Below are positions 7,877 through 17,399 of a stretch of 64,000 nt of DNA, one piece after another. The first letter of the stretch is position 1; each line of letters begins with the position of its first letter. The position numbers and the translations under genes are program-made. The stretch is from Mermis nigrescens (taxonomy: Eukaryota > Nematoda > Enoplea > Mermithida > Mermithidae), in assembly GCA_036768485.1 (NCBI GenBank), contig JAVLUZ010000510.1, positions 744,001 through 808,000 of the forward strand, given 5' to 3'. Below the pieces are notes generated by a model. That model did not search any database. It was not told the origin of the DNA and worked only from the letters and a program-made list of their open reading frames with translations.

Positions 7877-10147
7877 GTAGTCGCGCCCCTTTCTCGTACT
7901 TTGCGTTTAAAAGTTCTGTATTTCAATTCAAGAAGTTTGTTAAATAAGCTAGGTGATTTAAAACTGTTACTAAATAGCAAACAGTTTGAAATAATACTTT
8001 GTTGTGAATCTTGGCTTTATCCTGAAATTCCAGATAGTCTACTTTGCAGTTCAAATAATTACCAAATTATTCGATGTGATCGGTTAAATAAACGTGGGGG
8101 TGGACTTATAGTTTTTGCTAATAATAATCTACATATTAAACACATCAAAATTCCTATTAATTTTCCTGCCTGTGAAATTTTAATTTTTGATTTATGCAAT
8201 ACTGATTTCAAAACTAGATTTATTCTAGCTTATCGTCCTCCTACTTATGATATTATGTATGCTGAAAGTCTTTGTAATTCTATTGAATGGGCTTCTAATG
8301 TACCTTATCCTTTATTAATTGTTGGTGATTTTAATCTTCCTAAAATTAATTGGGTCTCCAACACCTTTCCTTCTGATCCCATCAATACTTTATTTTATGA
8401 CACCTTCTGTACAACTGGTTTGGAGCAACTAATCCGTAGTCCAACTCACGATAATAATATATTAGATTTGCTTTTTTCACTTAATCAAGCCATTAACGTG
8501 AAGATATCACCTCCTTTTTCTGATAGTGATCATAATTCTATTGCTTTCGAAATTCAAGGGTACGAAGAGACAAATCACATGCCCTCTTGTTTAAATTTTC
8601 GAAAAGCCAATTACGAGTTAATTTCTATGCGATTAGCCACTGTTTCTTGGCCCGATTTATTTAATCAGTGTACTTCGGCAGATGATATGTATAATGTTTT
8701 TGTTTCAGTTCTTCAAACTATTAGTTCTGATCTAATACCTAAAAAAGCACATAGAAATTTTAAGAAAGTTCTTCCTAAACACATCCGTAAGTTATATTTA
8801 AAAAAACTTAAATTATGGAAAAATTACAAAAAGTTCAAAACTCGAACAAATCGAACTATCTATTCTAGTTTCTGCAAATCTATAAAAAGAGAAACCAAAA
8901 ATTTTTACGCTAAAGAAGAATTAGAAGTTTTGAAATCAGGCGATATCCGTAACTTTTACAATTTTGTTAATTCTCGTTTAAAAATCAGGAAAAGTTCATT
9001 TCCCCTGACTTTATCTAATGGTATTGAATTAGATGACGATCATGTAAAAGCTAATCATTTTAACTCATATTTTGCCTCTGTTTTCACTGTTGATGATCAA
9101 AATCTTCCTGTTTTTCAGGCTCGTACTTTTTCTTCGTTAGCAGAAATGAATTTCGATGTAGACACCGTTTACAGAGCTATTCGCGAATCTAAACCAAGTA
9201 CTGCATGTGGCCCTGATGGCCTATGCTCATTTTTTATTAAAAAACTAGGTTATTTGCTTTCTCCTCCTCTTGCTTCTATCTTTGAAACTTCTTTTCGATC
9301 AGGTTCAATTCCAAAATTGTGGTATCAAGCAAACGTAATTCCAGTTTTCAAAAATAAAGGTGATTCTGCTTGTGTAGAAAATTATCGTCCGATTTCGTTG
9401 TGTTGCTCTCCTTGTAAAATTATGGAAAAAATTGTTAATAAAAAGATTCTGGATTACTTAAATATAAATAATTTACTTTCTCCTCTCCAATTTGGATTTT
9501 TAAAAGGTCGATCATGTGAAATGCAATTGCTAAAGTGTAAAAACGAATGGGCAAAATTTATTGATAGAAAATCTACTGTAGATGTAATTTTTATCGACTT
9601 TAAAAAAGCTTTCGATTCTTTATCGCACACAAAATTACTTCATAAACTTTCTGCATATGGTCTAAATGGTTTTCTTTTCAACTGGCTTAAATCTTTTTTA
9701 TCCTCTCGATCTCAGTGCGTTGTTGTTAATAGTTCTTTTTCAGATAGCTTTAATGTAACTAGCGGCGTCCCGCAAGGGAGCGTGATAGGGCCAACCCTTT
9801 TTCTGATTTACATTAATGATTTATGTGATAATATGAGTAGTCGTATTCGGTTATTTGCTGACGATGTTAAAATGTATAATTTGTCCTCTTCTAAAACTAT
9901 ACTTCAAAACGACCTTAATAAGCTTTATACATGGTCGCGTGAATGGCAGCTTCAGATATCTATTGATAAATGCTCAGTTTTGTACATGGGTTATAATAAT
10001 CCTAAACATCAATATTTTATTGGAAATCAACTTTTACCTTCTGATTCTGACTGTGTCCGCGATTTAGGTGTTCTAATGTCTCAAAATTTGAAATTTCAGC
10101 AGCACTATCATGAAGTGATTAAAAAGCTTCTCAGCGATCCAGTCTGA
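7877..10147 (+). CDS. LINE 2 ORF2: endonuclease-reverse transcriptase
   Basis: About 756 codons directly in frame after the ORF1 TAG. Endonuclease motifs: CCESWL, RGGGLIVF, YRPPTYD, GDFNLPKINW, SDHNS. RT motifs: CGPDGL, YRPISLCC, IDFKKAFDS, GVPQGSVIGP and FADD, all canonical. The first in-frame ATG lies about 130 codons in, inside the endonuclease. The frame ends at TGA 10145-10147 because of a 1-bp deletion near 10125, in an AAAAAG run after HYHEVI; restoring frame there leads into the C-terminal part at 10148-10668. Confidence 0.87.
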   Translation, partial: VVAPLSRTLRLKVLYFNSRSLLNKLGDLKLLLNSKQFEIILCCESWLYPEIPDSLLCSSNNYQIIRCDRLNKRGGGLIVFANNNLHIKHIKIPINFPACEILIFDLCNTDFKTRFILAYRPPTYDIMYAESLCNSIEWASNVPYPLLIVGDFNLPKINWVSNTFPSDPINTLFYDTFCTTGLEQLIRSPTHDNNILDLLFSLNQAINVKISPPFSDSDHNSIAFEIQGYEETNHMPSCLNFRKANYELISMRLATVSWPDLFNQCTSADDMYNVFVSVLQTISSDLIPKKAHRNFKKVLPKHIRKLYLKKLKLWKNYKKFKTRTNRTIYSSFCKSIKRETKNFYAKEELEVLKSGDIRNFYNFVNSRLKIRKSSFPLTLSNGIELDDDHVKANHFNSYFASVFTVDDQNLPVFQARTFSSLAEMNFDVDTVYRAIRESKPSTACGPDGLCSFFIKKLGYLLSPPLASIFETSFRSGSIPKLWYQANVIPVFKNKGDSACVENYRPISLCCSPCKIMEKIVNKKILDYLNINNLLSPLQFGFLKGRSCEMQLLKCKNEWAKFIDRKSTVDVIFIDFKKAFDSLSHTKLLHKLSAYGLNGFLFNWLKSFLSSRSQCVVVNSSFSDSFNVTSGVPQGSVIGPTLFLIYINDLCDNMSSRIRLFADDVKMYNLSSSKTILQNDLNKLYTWSREWQLQISIDKCSVLYMGYNNPKHQYFIGNQLLPSDSDCVRDLGVLMSQNLKFQQHYHEVIKKLLSDPV

Positions 10148-10668
10148 TACTGAAGTTATTCTTCTCTCGTGATCATAAAATTTTGTCTCGTGCTTTTGTT
10201 GTATATGTTCGTCCGCTTTTAGAGTACTGCTGTACCGTTTGGAGTCCTTATCGTATTCGAGATATTGATCGTATCGAGCGAGTTCAGCGCAAGTTTACCC
10301 GTTGTATTTTTGGTTTTAACAGTGGTTTGTCATATAATGATCGTTTAAAAAGTCTGTCGTTAGAACGTCTCGAAATACGCCGTATTCGTTTTGCTTTATC
10401 CTTTTATTATCAGATTATTAATGGAAAATCACACATTCTCTGTGACGAGTTTTTCGCATTTAATCGCAACTATACTCGCTCTGTCAATAACCTTAAACTG
10501 ACTGTTCCAGTAGCTCGTTCAGATATTCTCAAGTATGATTTCAGTCATAGATATGTGAATCTGTGGAATTCACTTCCAGTTGATGTTGTAAATTCACCTA
10601 GCTTAGAAATTTTTAAACGCAAACTAAATGCTTTTGATTTTTCTGTTCATCTGAAGGGGCACGCGTAA
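10148..10668 (+). pseudogene. LINE 2 ORF2 C-terminus after frameshift
   Basis: Reads SSLILKLFFSRDH, YVRPLLEYCCTVW, RVQRKFTRCIFGF and LWNSLPVDVV to a stop at 10666-10668, collinear with LINE 1. This is the domain downstream of the RT thumb, broken off by the small deletion near 10125. Confidence 0.8.
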
Positions 10669-10994
10669 GTTTTCACGTTCGTGACTGCGTGTCCCGTTGC
10701 TGACGTTTTAGTCATATATCGTTTTATCATATCTTTGTATCGTACGCTGTGTCTTTATTTTTACCATGTCTTGTACGTTTTGCAATAAATCTTTGTTGTT
10801 GTTGCTGTTGTTGCTGTTAATGTAGCTATATACTGAGTAACTCTATCTTCACCAATATTGGTCCGTTTTTCGTAAAAATTTTTTTCCGCGCCTTCTTTTT
10901 GCATGTCCTCCTCATTTCAATCAATATCGTTCCTTTCCACGTACATCTGCAAGTTTTTCGTTCACACCATAAAGTAAAGTTTAGCCATTTGTTT

Positions 10995-12430
10995 TAACGT
11001 CAATATTAGCTTTTATTTCCAATCGAATAATGTTCATACACGCATGCGTTCTGATTCCGCATACCTACCTACGTCGCATATCTATATCTACTAAACATGT
11101 GTTGCGCTTCTTTTTTTAGTCACATTCCCGTAGGGGGTGAGGGGTGTATTACCCCCACCTCAGGGTCTGAGACTTGAATCACTGTCGGACGATTTCGAGC
11201 TATCAAACATTTTCTGCACGATTTTTTAGGTGTAAAAGCTGCGAAGGTACTAAAATTTTTTCGGCGCTTCGCGCTGACTAGTACATTTCTGTTTTGTTTA
11301 CCCATAAAATACCTAGAATAAACTTAAAATGATCTGAAAAGTCGGAATTTTCGATGAATTCCTCATATTTTCTACTTACAAGAGTGGCGAAACTAGTCGG
11401 AATGGTACAAAAAGTAGTTAAAAATGCAGTTTTTTCACATTAAAACATGCTATATAGGACGTTTTAGCCATTTTTCATATTTGACCTGCGAAAAAGGCTA
11501 GACTCAGATTAAGTGGTCCTAAATTTTGGGATTTCATCCCCCCTGAACTTTCGACCTTGGGAAACTATGAGTCAGGCCTATGTTCGCAATGTAAAACTTG
11601 ATTTGAAAAAAATAAATAAGTGAATAAAACTGTTTTGTGAATTTCATCTTTCATCTGCCTATAGGTAAGTAAAATGGATTTCTTTTTTGCGTTGTCCCAT
11701 TTGGTAAAACACTTGACCTGACTACGGAACGGTGTGCCAAACGTAATTATAATTAATTATGAATAACAAATTTATCTTCGATTTTCTAATCATACAAAGC
11801 ATTTATTGTACGCAGCTTAGAATCTCTAAATTCCTTTTACTGGAGTAAAATCTGTGTGATTGTTTGTATTGACTAGGTATGTATAGAACTGTTTGTCCAA
11901 TAATCTTAATCTAACAGGGATAATCAGGCCTGTATCCCGGGGGATAGGGGGGAACACGTGACCCCCGAAATGAAATGTAAGGTTGATTTTTCCCTTTACT
12001 TCCCCTCGCTTTTTTAGCCAAAATCGCAAAAAATTTCAAAATTATGATTAGAGTTTACTTATTCCCAAGCGCGCGGCTTAAACGTTCGATTTACACAGTC
12101 TTTATACAGCCTAAAGCGTATTTTGCATCTATTTCTTCTGTCCTGCACAGGTTTTTATGCAGAAAATGGCCTTTATTTAAGAGGGTGTCTATTTAATTCT
12201 CACCATATTTTAGACATCTTGATAGCAAAATTTACGAATCGCACAGCTCTAGTGGTCATATTGACAACCCCCCTTGGCCAAAAATATTTGGCGAGATAAA
12301 GAATATATAAGCAATTTTGCAATGATTTTTGGCCGTCAGTGACTATAACTTCTCAAATTTTTCCGACGCTACGCGCCGGATGATACCTATTAATGACATT
12401 TATTTACTTTCTTGGCGACATGAAAGCACG
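10995..12430. other. Repeat-rich intergenic stretch, no gene seen
   Basis: Contains a dispersed repeat around 11120-11580 (the segment with CACTGTCGGACGATTT also occurs near 31070, 52550 and, inverted, 21960 and 57420), and at 11925-12130 one arm of a repeat whose inverted partner is at 16620-16835. Scattered hairpin motifs of the GGCGCTTCGCGCC type are present. No ORF resembles a protein. Confidence 0.5.
11925..12130 (+). repeat. Dispersed repeat arm, inverted partner at 16620-16835
   Basis: CCTGTATCCC, a G-rich stretch, a segment containing AATCGCAAAAA, and GCCTAAAGCGTATTTTGCATC occur here in the same order as in the reverse complement of 16620-16835. Another relative lies near 36540-36760. 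These may be two opposite copies or the arms of one 4.9-kb element; no target duplication was found to decide. Confidence 0.55.
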
Positions 12431-12431
12431 T

Positions 12432-12905
12432 TTTTTGTATTCGGCAAAGATTTTTCCTGATGCACAAAGACTTTTCGGGACCGTCTTTGTAGATGTGCAA
12501 AGATTTTCGGGAAGACAAAATCTGCAAAAAAGTATGAAATTCGCCAAAATTTTCGGCGCTTCGCGCCGAAATGAGTAATTGTGTGTCCTATATATCTTTA
12601 TAATAGCAGAAATCGCATTTCGAAAGGAAACATGTCAAATTTTTCGGCGCTTTGCGCCGTTTTAAGACGATTCTTAATGATTTTTGCCCTCATAAAAGCA
12701 GGAATTAGCCAAAATACACTACCAAAGGTCGAACAACTCTGTCTTTACGACACTAAAGTCGCTACCGTACTATTTCAATGTACCCAAAAATTTGTGAGTA
12801 CAAATTGTACAAAGAGTTTTAGGGACCATCTTTGTATATATATATGTACAAACGGACCTTGTACAAAAGAACACTGCCTTGAAGCCATTTTCTGTTCACG
12901 TAGGT
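12432..12905 (+). mobile_element. GTACAAAG-family element (hAT-like MITE)
   Basis: Starts TTTTTTGTATTCGGCAAAG and ends GGACCTTGTACAAAAGAACACTG. Contains two hairpin motifs (12555-12567 and near 12645) and GTACAAA palindromic blocks near both ends. Family members: 25650-26095, about 32165-32548, 41617-42874, about 55985-56345, and a half copy at about 43690-43981. No protein encoded. Confidence 0.7.
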
Positions 12906-14231
12906 TTCAAAACAATTTTAACAGCTATTTTTGCATAGTTTTCTTCTATTTTCAATCAAAAATTTCGATGTTTCGCATCAAATGATATAAATACAGGAAA
13001 TCAAGCAGTAAATCATGCTTCTAGACGTCTATCCGCCTTAATTTCACAAATATTTCGGCGCTTCGCGCCAGATTTTCGTTAAAGTCAAAGAAATTTAATG
13101 ATTTCTCGCACAAAATTGTCTAACATTTTAAAATTTTCAGAAAAAATATTGCATCAAGTGATTTTATGTAAAAGAATACAATGTAAAACACCGAAAAAAA
13201 CGCTATTTTGCGCGTTAAGGACAAATTTTTAGATCTATTTTTGACTGTTTTTGGAAAAGCTGGGATACCGCCCCCGTTAGGAAAATCCTAGATTCGCCAC
13301 TGATCCTATATATCTTTAAAATAGCAGAATTTGCATTTAGAATGGAAAAATGCCAAATTTTTCGGCGCTTTGCGCCGTTTTGAGTCAATTCTTAGTAATT
13401 TTTGGCATGAGAAACTCAGAAATAAGCTGAAATACACTACCAAAGATAGGAAACCCTGTTTTACCACACTAAAATCGCTAATGTACTATATTATAGGCTA
13501 CGAGAACTGCTATTGATAACTCGTTAGCATCATTGAAAAAGAAATTATGATTGCTCCAAAACGTTTTGTGTAGTATTTGCATTTGTTTGATTAAAAGTTG
13601 CTTGTGCTTTACCCTTTTTCATGTTCTTATCATGACACTTCTGTGTGTATTGTGTGCGTTTAAAGCATGATTTGAAACCGGGAAATTGTCCATAAGTCAC
13701 TCGAGAAACCCCGGGAATTTTATTTTAGGAAACCAGTGGCCACCCTGAACTGAGTAAAAGCTATAAAATTAGATCCATTTAAGCAGAACCACATAAATTT
13801 GGGCTAAGCTTAAATGAAAATAGCTTCTAAATTTTGAGGTTTTACCCTAATTTTTGAGGTTTTTTTGGCCAGTGATTTGATGTTTTTGAAAATTTGGGTT
13901 GGCAACACTGGCGTTGTTGTCAGCCGTAAGCTCGCTCGCTACGCTCGCTATGTCAGAATGCTTTCTTAGGCCATGTGAACTCTCAAAATTTATATAAATC
14001 CGCTGAAATAGCATTAAAAAAATACGTTATTCCGCAGCTAGTGGTCAAGTAAAGGCCCTTTTGAAAAAATTCTCGATTTTTATTTATTTTTGGCCTTACC
14101 AATTCTGTTGCAATGTATATTAATATAATACAGAATACACTCAAGGATGAATTGTTGCATGGAAAAAAAGACAGAAGGAAACAAAATGCGAAATTCTCTG
14201 GGCACACAGGCAAACAACTGATTGCGCTCAC
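12906..14231. other. Repeat-derived stretch, no gene seen
   Basis: 13020-13300 matches the interior and right end of the MITE at 47911-48464 and ends ATTCGCCACTG at about 13302. 13303-13500 is a partial GTACAAAG-family copy. 13830-13905 repeats the T/G-rich patch seen near 1800-1945. Several short ORFs are translations of these repeats. Confidence 0.5.
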
Positions 14232-14615
14232 GTGTGCCCCGTCAAAAAATTACTGAAATCAACCTATTTCAAATTTATCTTTAATGTCTCAAGATTTGGA
14301 GAAGTTCGAATATATTGTGGAAGATCGTTCCAAAGTCTCATGACCTAATAGCAAAACAATACAACAATACTTTATACAATTAAGTAGAAATTTACCTAGA
14401 TAGATCTGATTTACAAATGCATTCCTAGTAGGCGCATGACCATAAAGCTGATAAAAATCTTCAGAAGGTAAGAGATTATTATGAATAATATACATTATAA
14501 TTGAATCAAAATAAATTCTACGGAGTTCAAGCCTCTCTATATTTAAACCTTGCAGCCTTTTATCATAAGAAAGTTTATCATATCTGAATAATCTCTTAGT
14601 GAATTTCCGCTGTAC
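14232..14615 (-). pseudogene. LINE ORF2 3' fragment
   Basis: On the minus strand, beginning at 14615, the frame reads QRKFTKRLFRYDKLSYDKR, then RLELRRIYFDS and, after small shifts, LWNDLPQYIRTSPNLETLK. These match the C-terminal domain of LINE 1 and LINE 2 (QRKFTRCIFGF, LERLEIRRIRF, LWNSLPVDVV). It is a dead fragment with frameshifts. Confidence 0.7.
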
Positions 14616-14632
14616 CCCTGGCGTAGCCAGGA

Positions 14633-14679
14633 TATTGTCACGTTTTCAGTAATAAATCATTTCATTCATTCATTCATAC
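14633..14679 (+). repeat. LINE 1-type 3' tail fragment
   Basis: CAGTAATAAATCATTTCATT followed by (CATT)n matches the 3' terminus of LINE 1 near 5672-5710. Only about 45 bp remain. The element at 14680-15534 inserted directly into this tail. Confidence 0.65.
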
Positions 14680-15534
14680 GGCTAAACTAAAGAATATGGT
14701 ACTTTCCGGAAAGGGTGCAAAACGAATACGGAATGCCAAAATTTTTTTTGCCAAAATGGTAGAACATGATAAATTGAAGCGCGGAAAAATAATTTGGTGA
14801 AAATCTTAGCCATACTTGCAAAGTTGCAGGCAACTCTCGATTTAAGTGTTGCGTGGGACGATTAAATGGCTCAATCCAAGGACTTACACATTTGTCAGAA
14901 ATAAATAATATGGGCTGAAATTACGGAAGGAAGCATAGCAATGAAGGAGAAAAAGAAAAAAGGCGCGGAAAGCTGTTTGAAATTTTAAAAAACTTAAAAA
15001 AAATTTCATATTTTTTGCATGTTTTTTCGGTTTTACCCGATAAGATATACGAAAATCTAAGTTTTTGCTTCTATTATACTCAGGCTTAGGCTTAGTATAT
15101 CTGAAAAGGTGTTTCAAGCTGCTTAGGCCGAGGTCGCTCCCACTCAGGTCGATGTATTGTTGCTTAGGTCGATGTATAGATGCTCAGATCGATGTATAGA
15201 TGCTTAGGTCGATGTATAGATGCTTAGGTCGATGTATAGATGCTTAGATCGATGTATAGATGCTTATGCCGATGCATAGATGCCTAGGTCGACGTAAATT
15301 GGGTATCTAAATATCAACTGTTTGAACCTTCAAATACTTAGGTCGAGAAGATGCTTGCTTAGGTCGAGAAGAGGCTAATTGAAGAAACCCAAAGCTTTTG
15401 TAATATTGATCATAGACGGATGAAATTTTTTTCCGCGCTTTCTATCAACATGTTATGAGTACTGAGCAGAAAAATTCGCTCTTCTGTAATTTATTTGTTA
15501 GTATTCTGAAAGTACCATATTCTTAAGTTACTCC
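14680..15534. mobile_element. 855-bp element with 9-bp target duplication (Mutator-like MITE?)
   Basis: Perfect 9-bp direct repeat CATTCATAC at 14671-14679 and 15535-15543. Terminal inverted repeats match at 23 of 27 positions: the left contains AAAGAATATGGTACTTTC and the reverse-complemented right contains TAAGAATATGGTACTTTC, both starting GG. Contains a 20-bp tandem array at 15130-15300. Same family as the element split by LINE 2 at 6428-10985. No transposase ORF. Confidence 0.85.
15130..15300 (-). repeat. Tandem array, 20-bp unit (TGCTTAGGTCGATGTATAGA)
   Basis: About eight units, some perfect, inside the element at 14680-15534. It is the reverse complement of the unit at 6925-7060. Shorter relatives (CTTAGGTCGAGAAGA) continue at 15345-15375. 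Confidence 0.85.
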
Positions 15535-15944
15535 CATTCATACATCTAAAAAACCCATAAAAACGGGCGGGCCGTTGAAAAACAAGTTTTTTGGCTTTTC
15601 GCGTAGTCGTGCAATATTTAAGCAAAATAGAAAATTATTTTTTTGAAATTGTTCTACGTTTTTGACGAAAAATCGCTTATGCGCTCGAAGTGCTCATTTT
15701 CTGGAGTTTTCCTTTAATAAAACAATGAAAACTTCTAAAAGATGAAAAAATCAGCGCAAAGCGCTGACTTTCTTGGTTTTACGTCGTGAGACAATATCAT
15801 ACTCAACATGTCGAAATTTTCCTTAGAGGGGAATTCCTCCTTCCTCATACTCTTGTTTTCTTAAAGTGATTGTTGGGATGCTGCTGCAGTTCATGTAGGA
15901 CAAATTTTGATTTTTACTGAGCTTTTAAATTTACTTGAGTTAAG

Positions 15945-16120
15945 AATATATTTGAATCTAGGCTAATTGACGTTGACTTATCTGAGTGTTCACTAGGCAG
16001 GCGTGAAATATCGTCATTTTCATGACTCGCTTGTCTCCTTTTGCATTAAATCATTCGTTTTATCGACAATGCATGTTTAGTATGCTATCTTTTTGTATTT
16101 CTTGTAATTGTCACATATAG
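15945..16120 (+). pseudogene. LINE 1-type 3' end fragment
   Basis: Aligns with LINE 1 from about 5508 onward: ATATTTGAATCTAGGCTAAT, GACGTTGACTTATCT, then TCGTCATTTTCATGACTCGC. It covers the last codons of ORF2 and the 3' UTR. Severely 5'-truncated, as is common for LINE insertions. Confidence 0.7.
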
Positions 16121-16129
16121 GTGCTGTGC

Positions 16130-17399
16130 TTGCAATATATTTTTTCAGTTCAGTTTAGGCTCGCATCCGGCATTTGCATCCCCAGAACTCATCATTCTTT
16201 CAACCCCAGTGTAAGTAGGTGGTACTCGGTTTCAGGCTCTGTATCCAGGATTTTGTTTCGGTGGAGCTCGAACAAAATTTTTTTAAATATAAGGATACCA
16301 AAGGATGAATTTTTAGTTTGCAAATTTAGCTACCCACCAGAACGTTAGATGTGGTGACAATCGGCTGGAAACCATCTCTTTGAGGGCTGGGGGTTGGGGA
16401 TGGCGCGCTCAAGCGCCCCTCCCCCAGCGGGGTCTAGAGCCCTGGAAAATTTTGTTTAAAGAGCATTTCAATTCTGAGTCCTAATGCTAAAATTTTCACA
16501 AAATCAGCCGAATCACGATTTTGTATTCACCTTAAAATGTTCAAAGTTCATCAGCAAATTAATAATCATCGCCAAAAATGCTGTTATTCTTGCTTCTTGA
16601 ACAAATCTCATTTTCTTCTAGATGCAGTGTACGCTTTAGGTTGTATAAAGGCTAAAAATGGAGTGTTTAAACCACGCGCTTTGGACTAAATAAATTAAAA
16701 TTATAATTAAAAGATAATTTTTGCGATTTTCGGCCAAAAATGCAAACAGGGGAGTAAAGTAAAAAATTATCCTCACAAAATTTATTTTCGGGGGGGGCTA
16801 CGTTCCTCTCTATCCCCTGGGTACGGGCCCGCTTGGGTATTGTGTGTTCAGTTCTGACTGTTGACCACATGATGTCTGAAGCAGTGGTATTTTTCCTGAA
16901 ACGCCGAAATTGTGACGTCTTTTTCCTGCTAAAGTTGCACTAAAAATAGACTAGAAGAGCTTAATTATACTACACAACTAGAAATGATCGCATCTTGAGG
17001 CAGTTTCGTTTTTAACAAGAAATCATTCTACGACGTTACTACAGACAGAGCTCGTTGGATAAATTTCTTTTAATTTTAAAATGATTTTGTCATTGATGTT
17101 GTGGCATATTTTTCCCAACGTGTTACTCCCAAATAATCCTTCATAAAAATGGCTGAGAAACATACATGTAACAAAGGGTTCGGGCCATCCCCTACCCGCG
17201 CTTTTACGCCCTGCACCCTCCAAACACATCTGGACAATGGCTTCAAGCCGGTTCAACCCGGTATCACCTGCAGGCCACTCGGTATCACCTGGGAAGATCG
17301 CGAGTATCACCTGATTTTTTTTCAAAAAACAAAGATAAACTCAGCAAAAATCAATGTACAAGTACAAAAACATGTAAATAGCTCATTTAGACATTAGTT
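16130..17399. other. Repeat-derived stretch, no gene seen
   Basis: Contains the repeat arm at about 16620-16835 and other AT-rich sequence with C-rich patches. The ORFs here have no recognisable motifs and are treated as chance. Confidence 0.45.

Larger units (their letters stand above)
7195..10815 (+). mobile_element. LINE 2: CR1/Jockey-group non-LTR retrotransposon
   Basis: Nearly complete: ORF1, a UAG, ORF2 with endonuclease and RT, a 3' UTR and a tail of TTGTTGTTGCTG repeats at about 10790-10818. The 5' edge is uncertain because the left flank is the low-complexity interior of the host DNA element. One 1-bp deletion near 10125 breaks ORF2; the rest of the catalytic motifs are canonical. 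It is about half identical to LINE 1 in the endonuclease (my estimate by eye), so the two belong to different subfamilies. Confidence 0.88.
6428..10985. mobile_element. DNA element with 9-bp target duplication, split by LINE 2
   Basis: A perfect 9-bp direct repeat CATTTGTTT lies at 6419-6427 and 10986-10994. Inside, the left end has GAATATGGTGTGAACC and the right end mirrors it as CGTTCACACCATAAAG. Excluding LINE 2, about 760 bp on the left and 165 bp on the right remain. That total is close to the 855-bp relative at 14680-15534, which shares the end motif and an internal 20-bp tandem array in the opposite orientation. The 9-bp duplication fits Mutator-like elements, but no transposase is present to confirm it. 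Confidence 0.75.

Noticed and set aside
11925..16835. A single 4.9-kb transposon bounded by the inverted arms at 11925-12130 and 16620-16835
   Set aside because: No matching target duplication was found and the family also occurs singly near 36540-36760, so two independent opposite copies are as likely.
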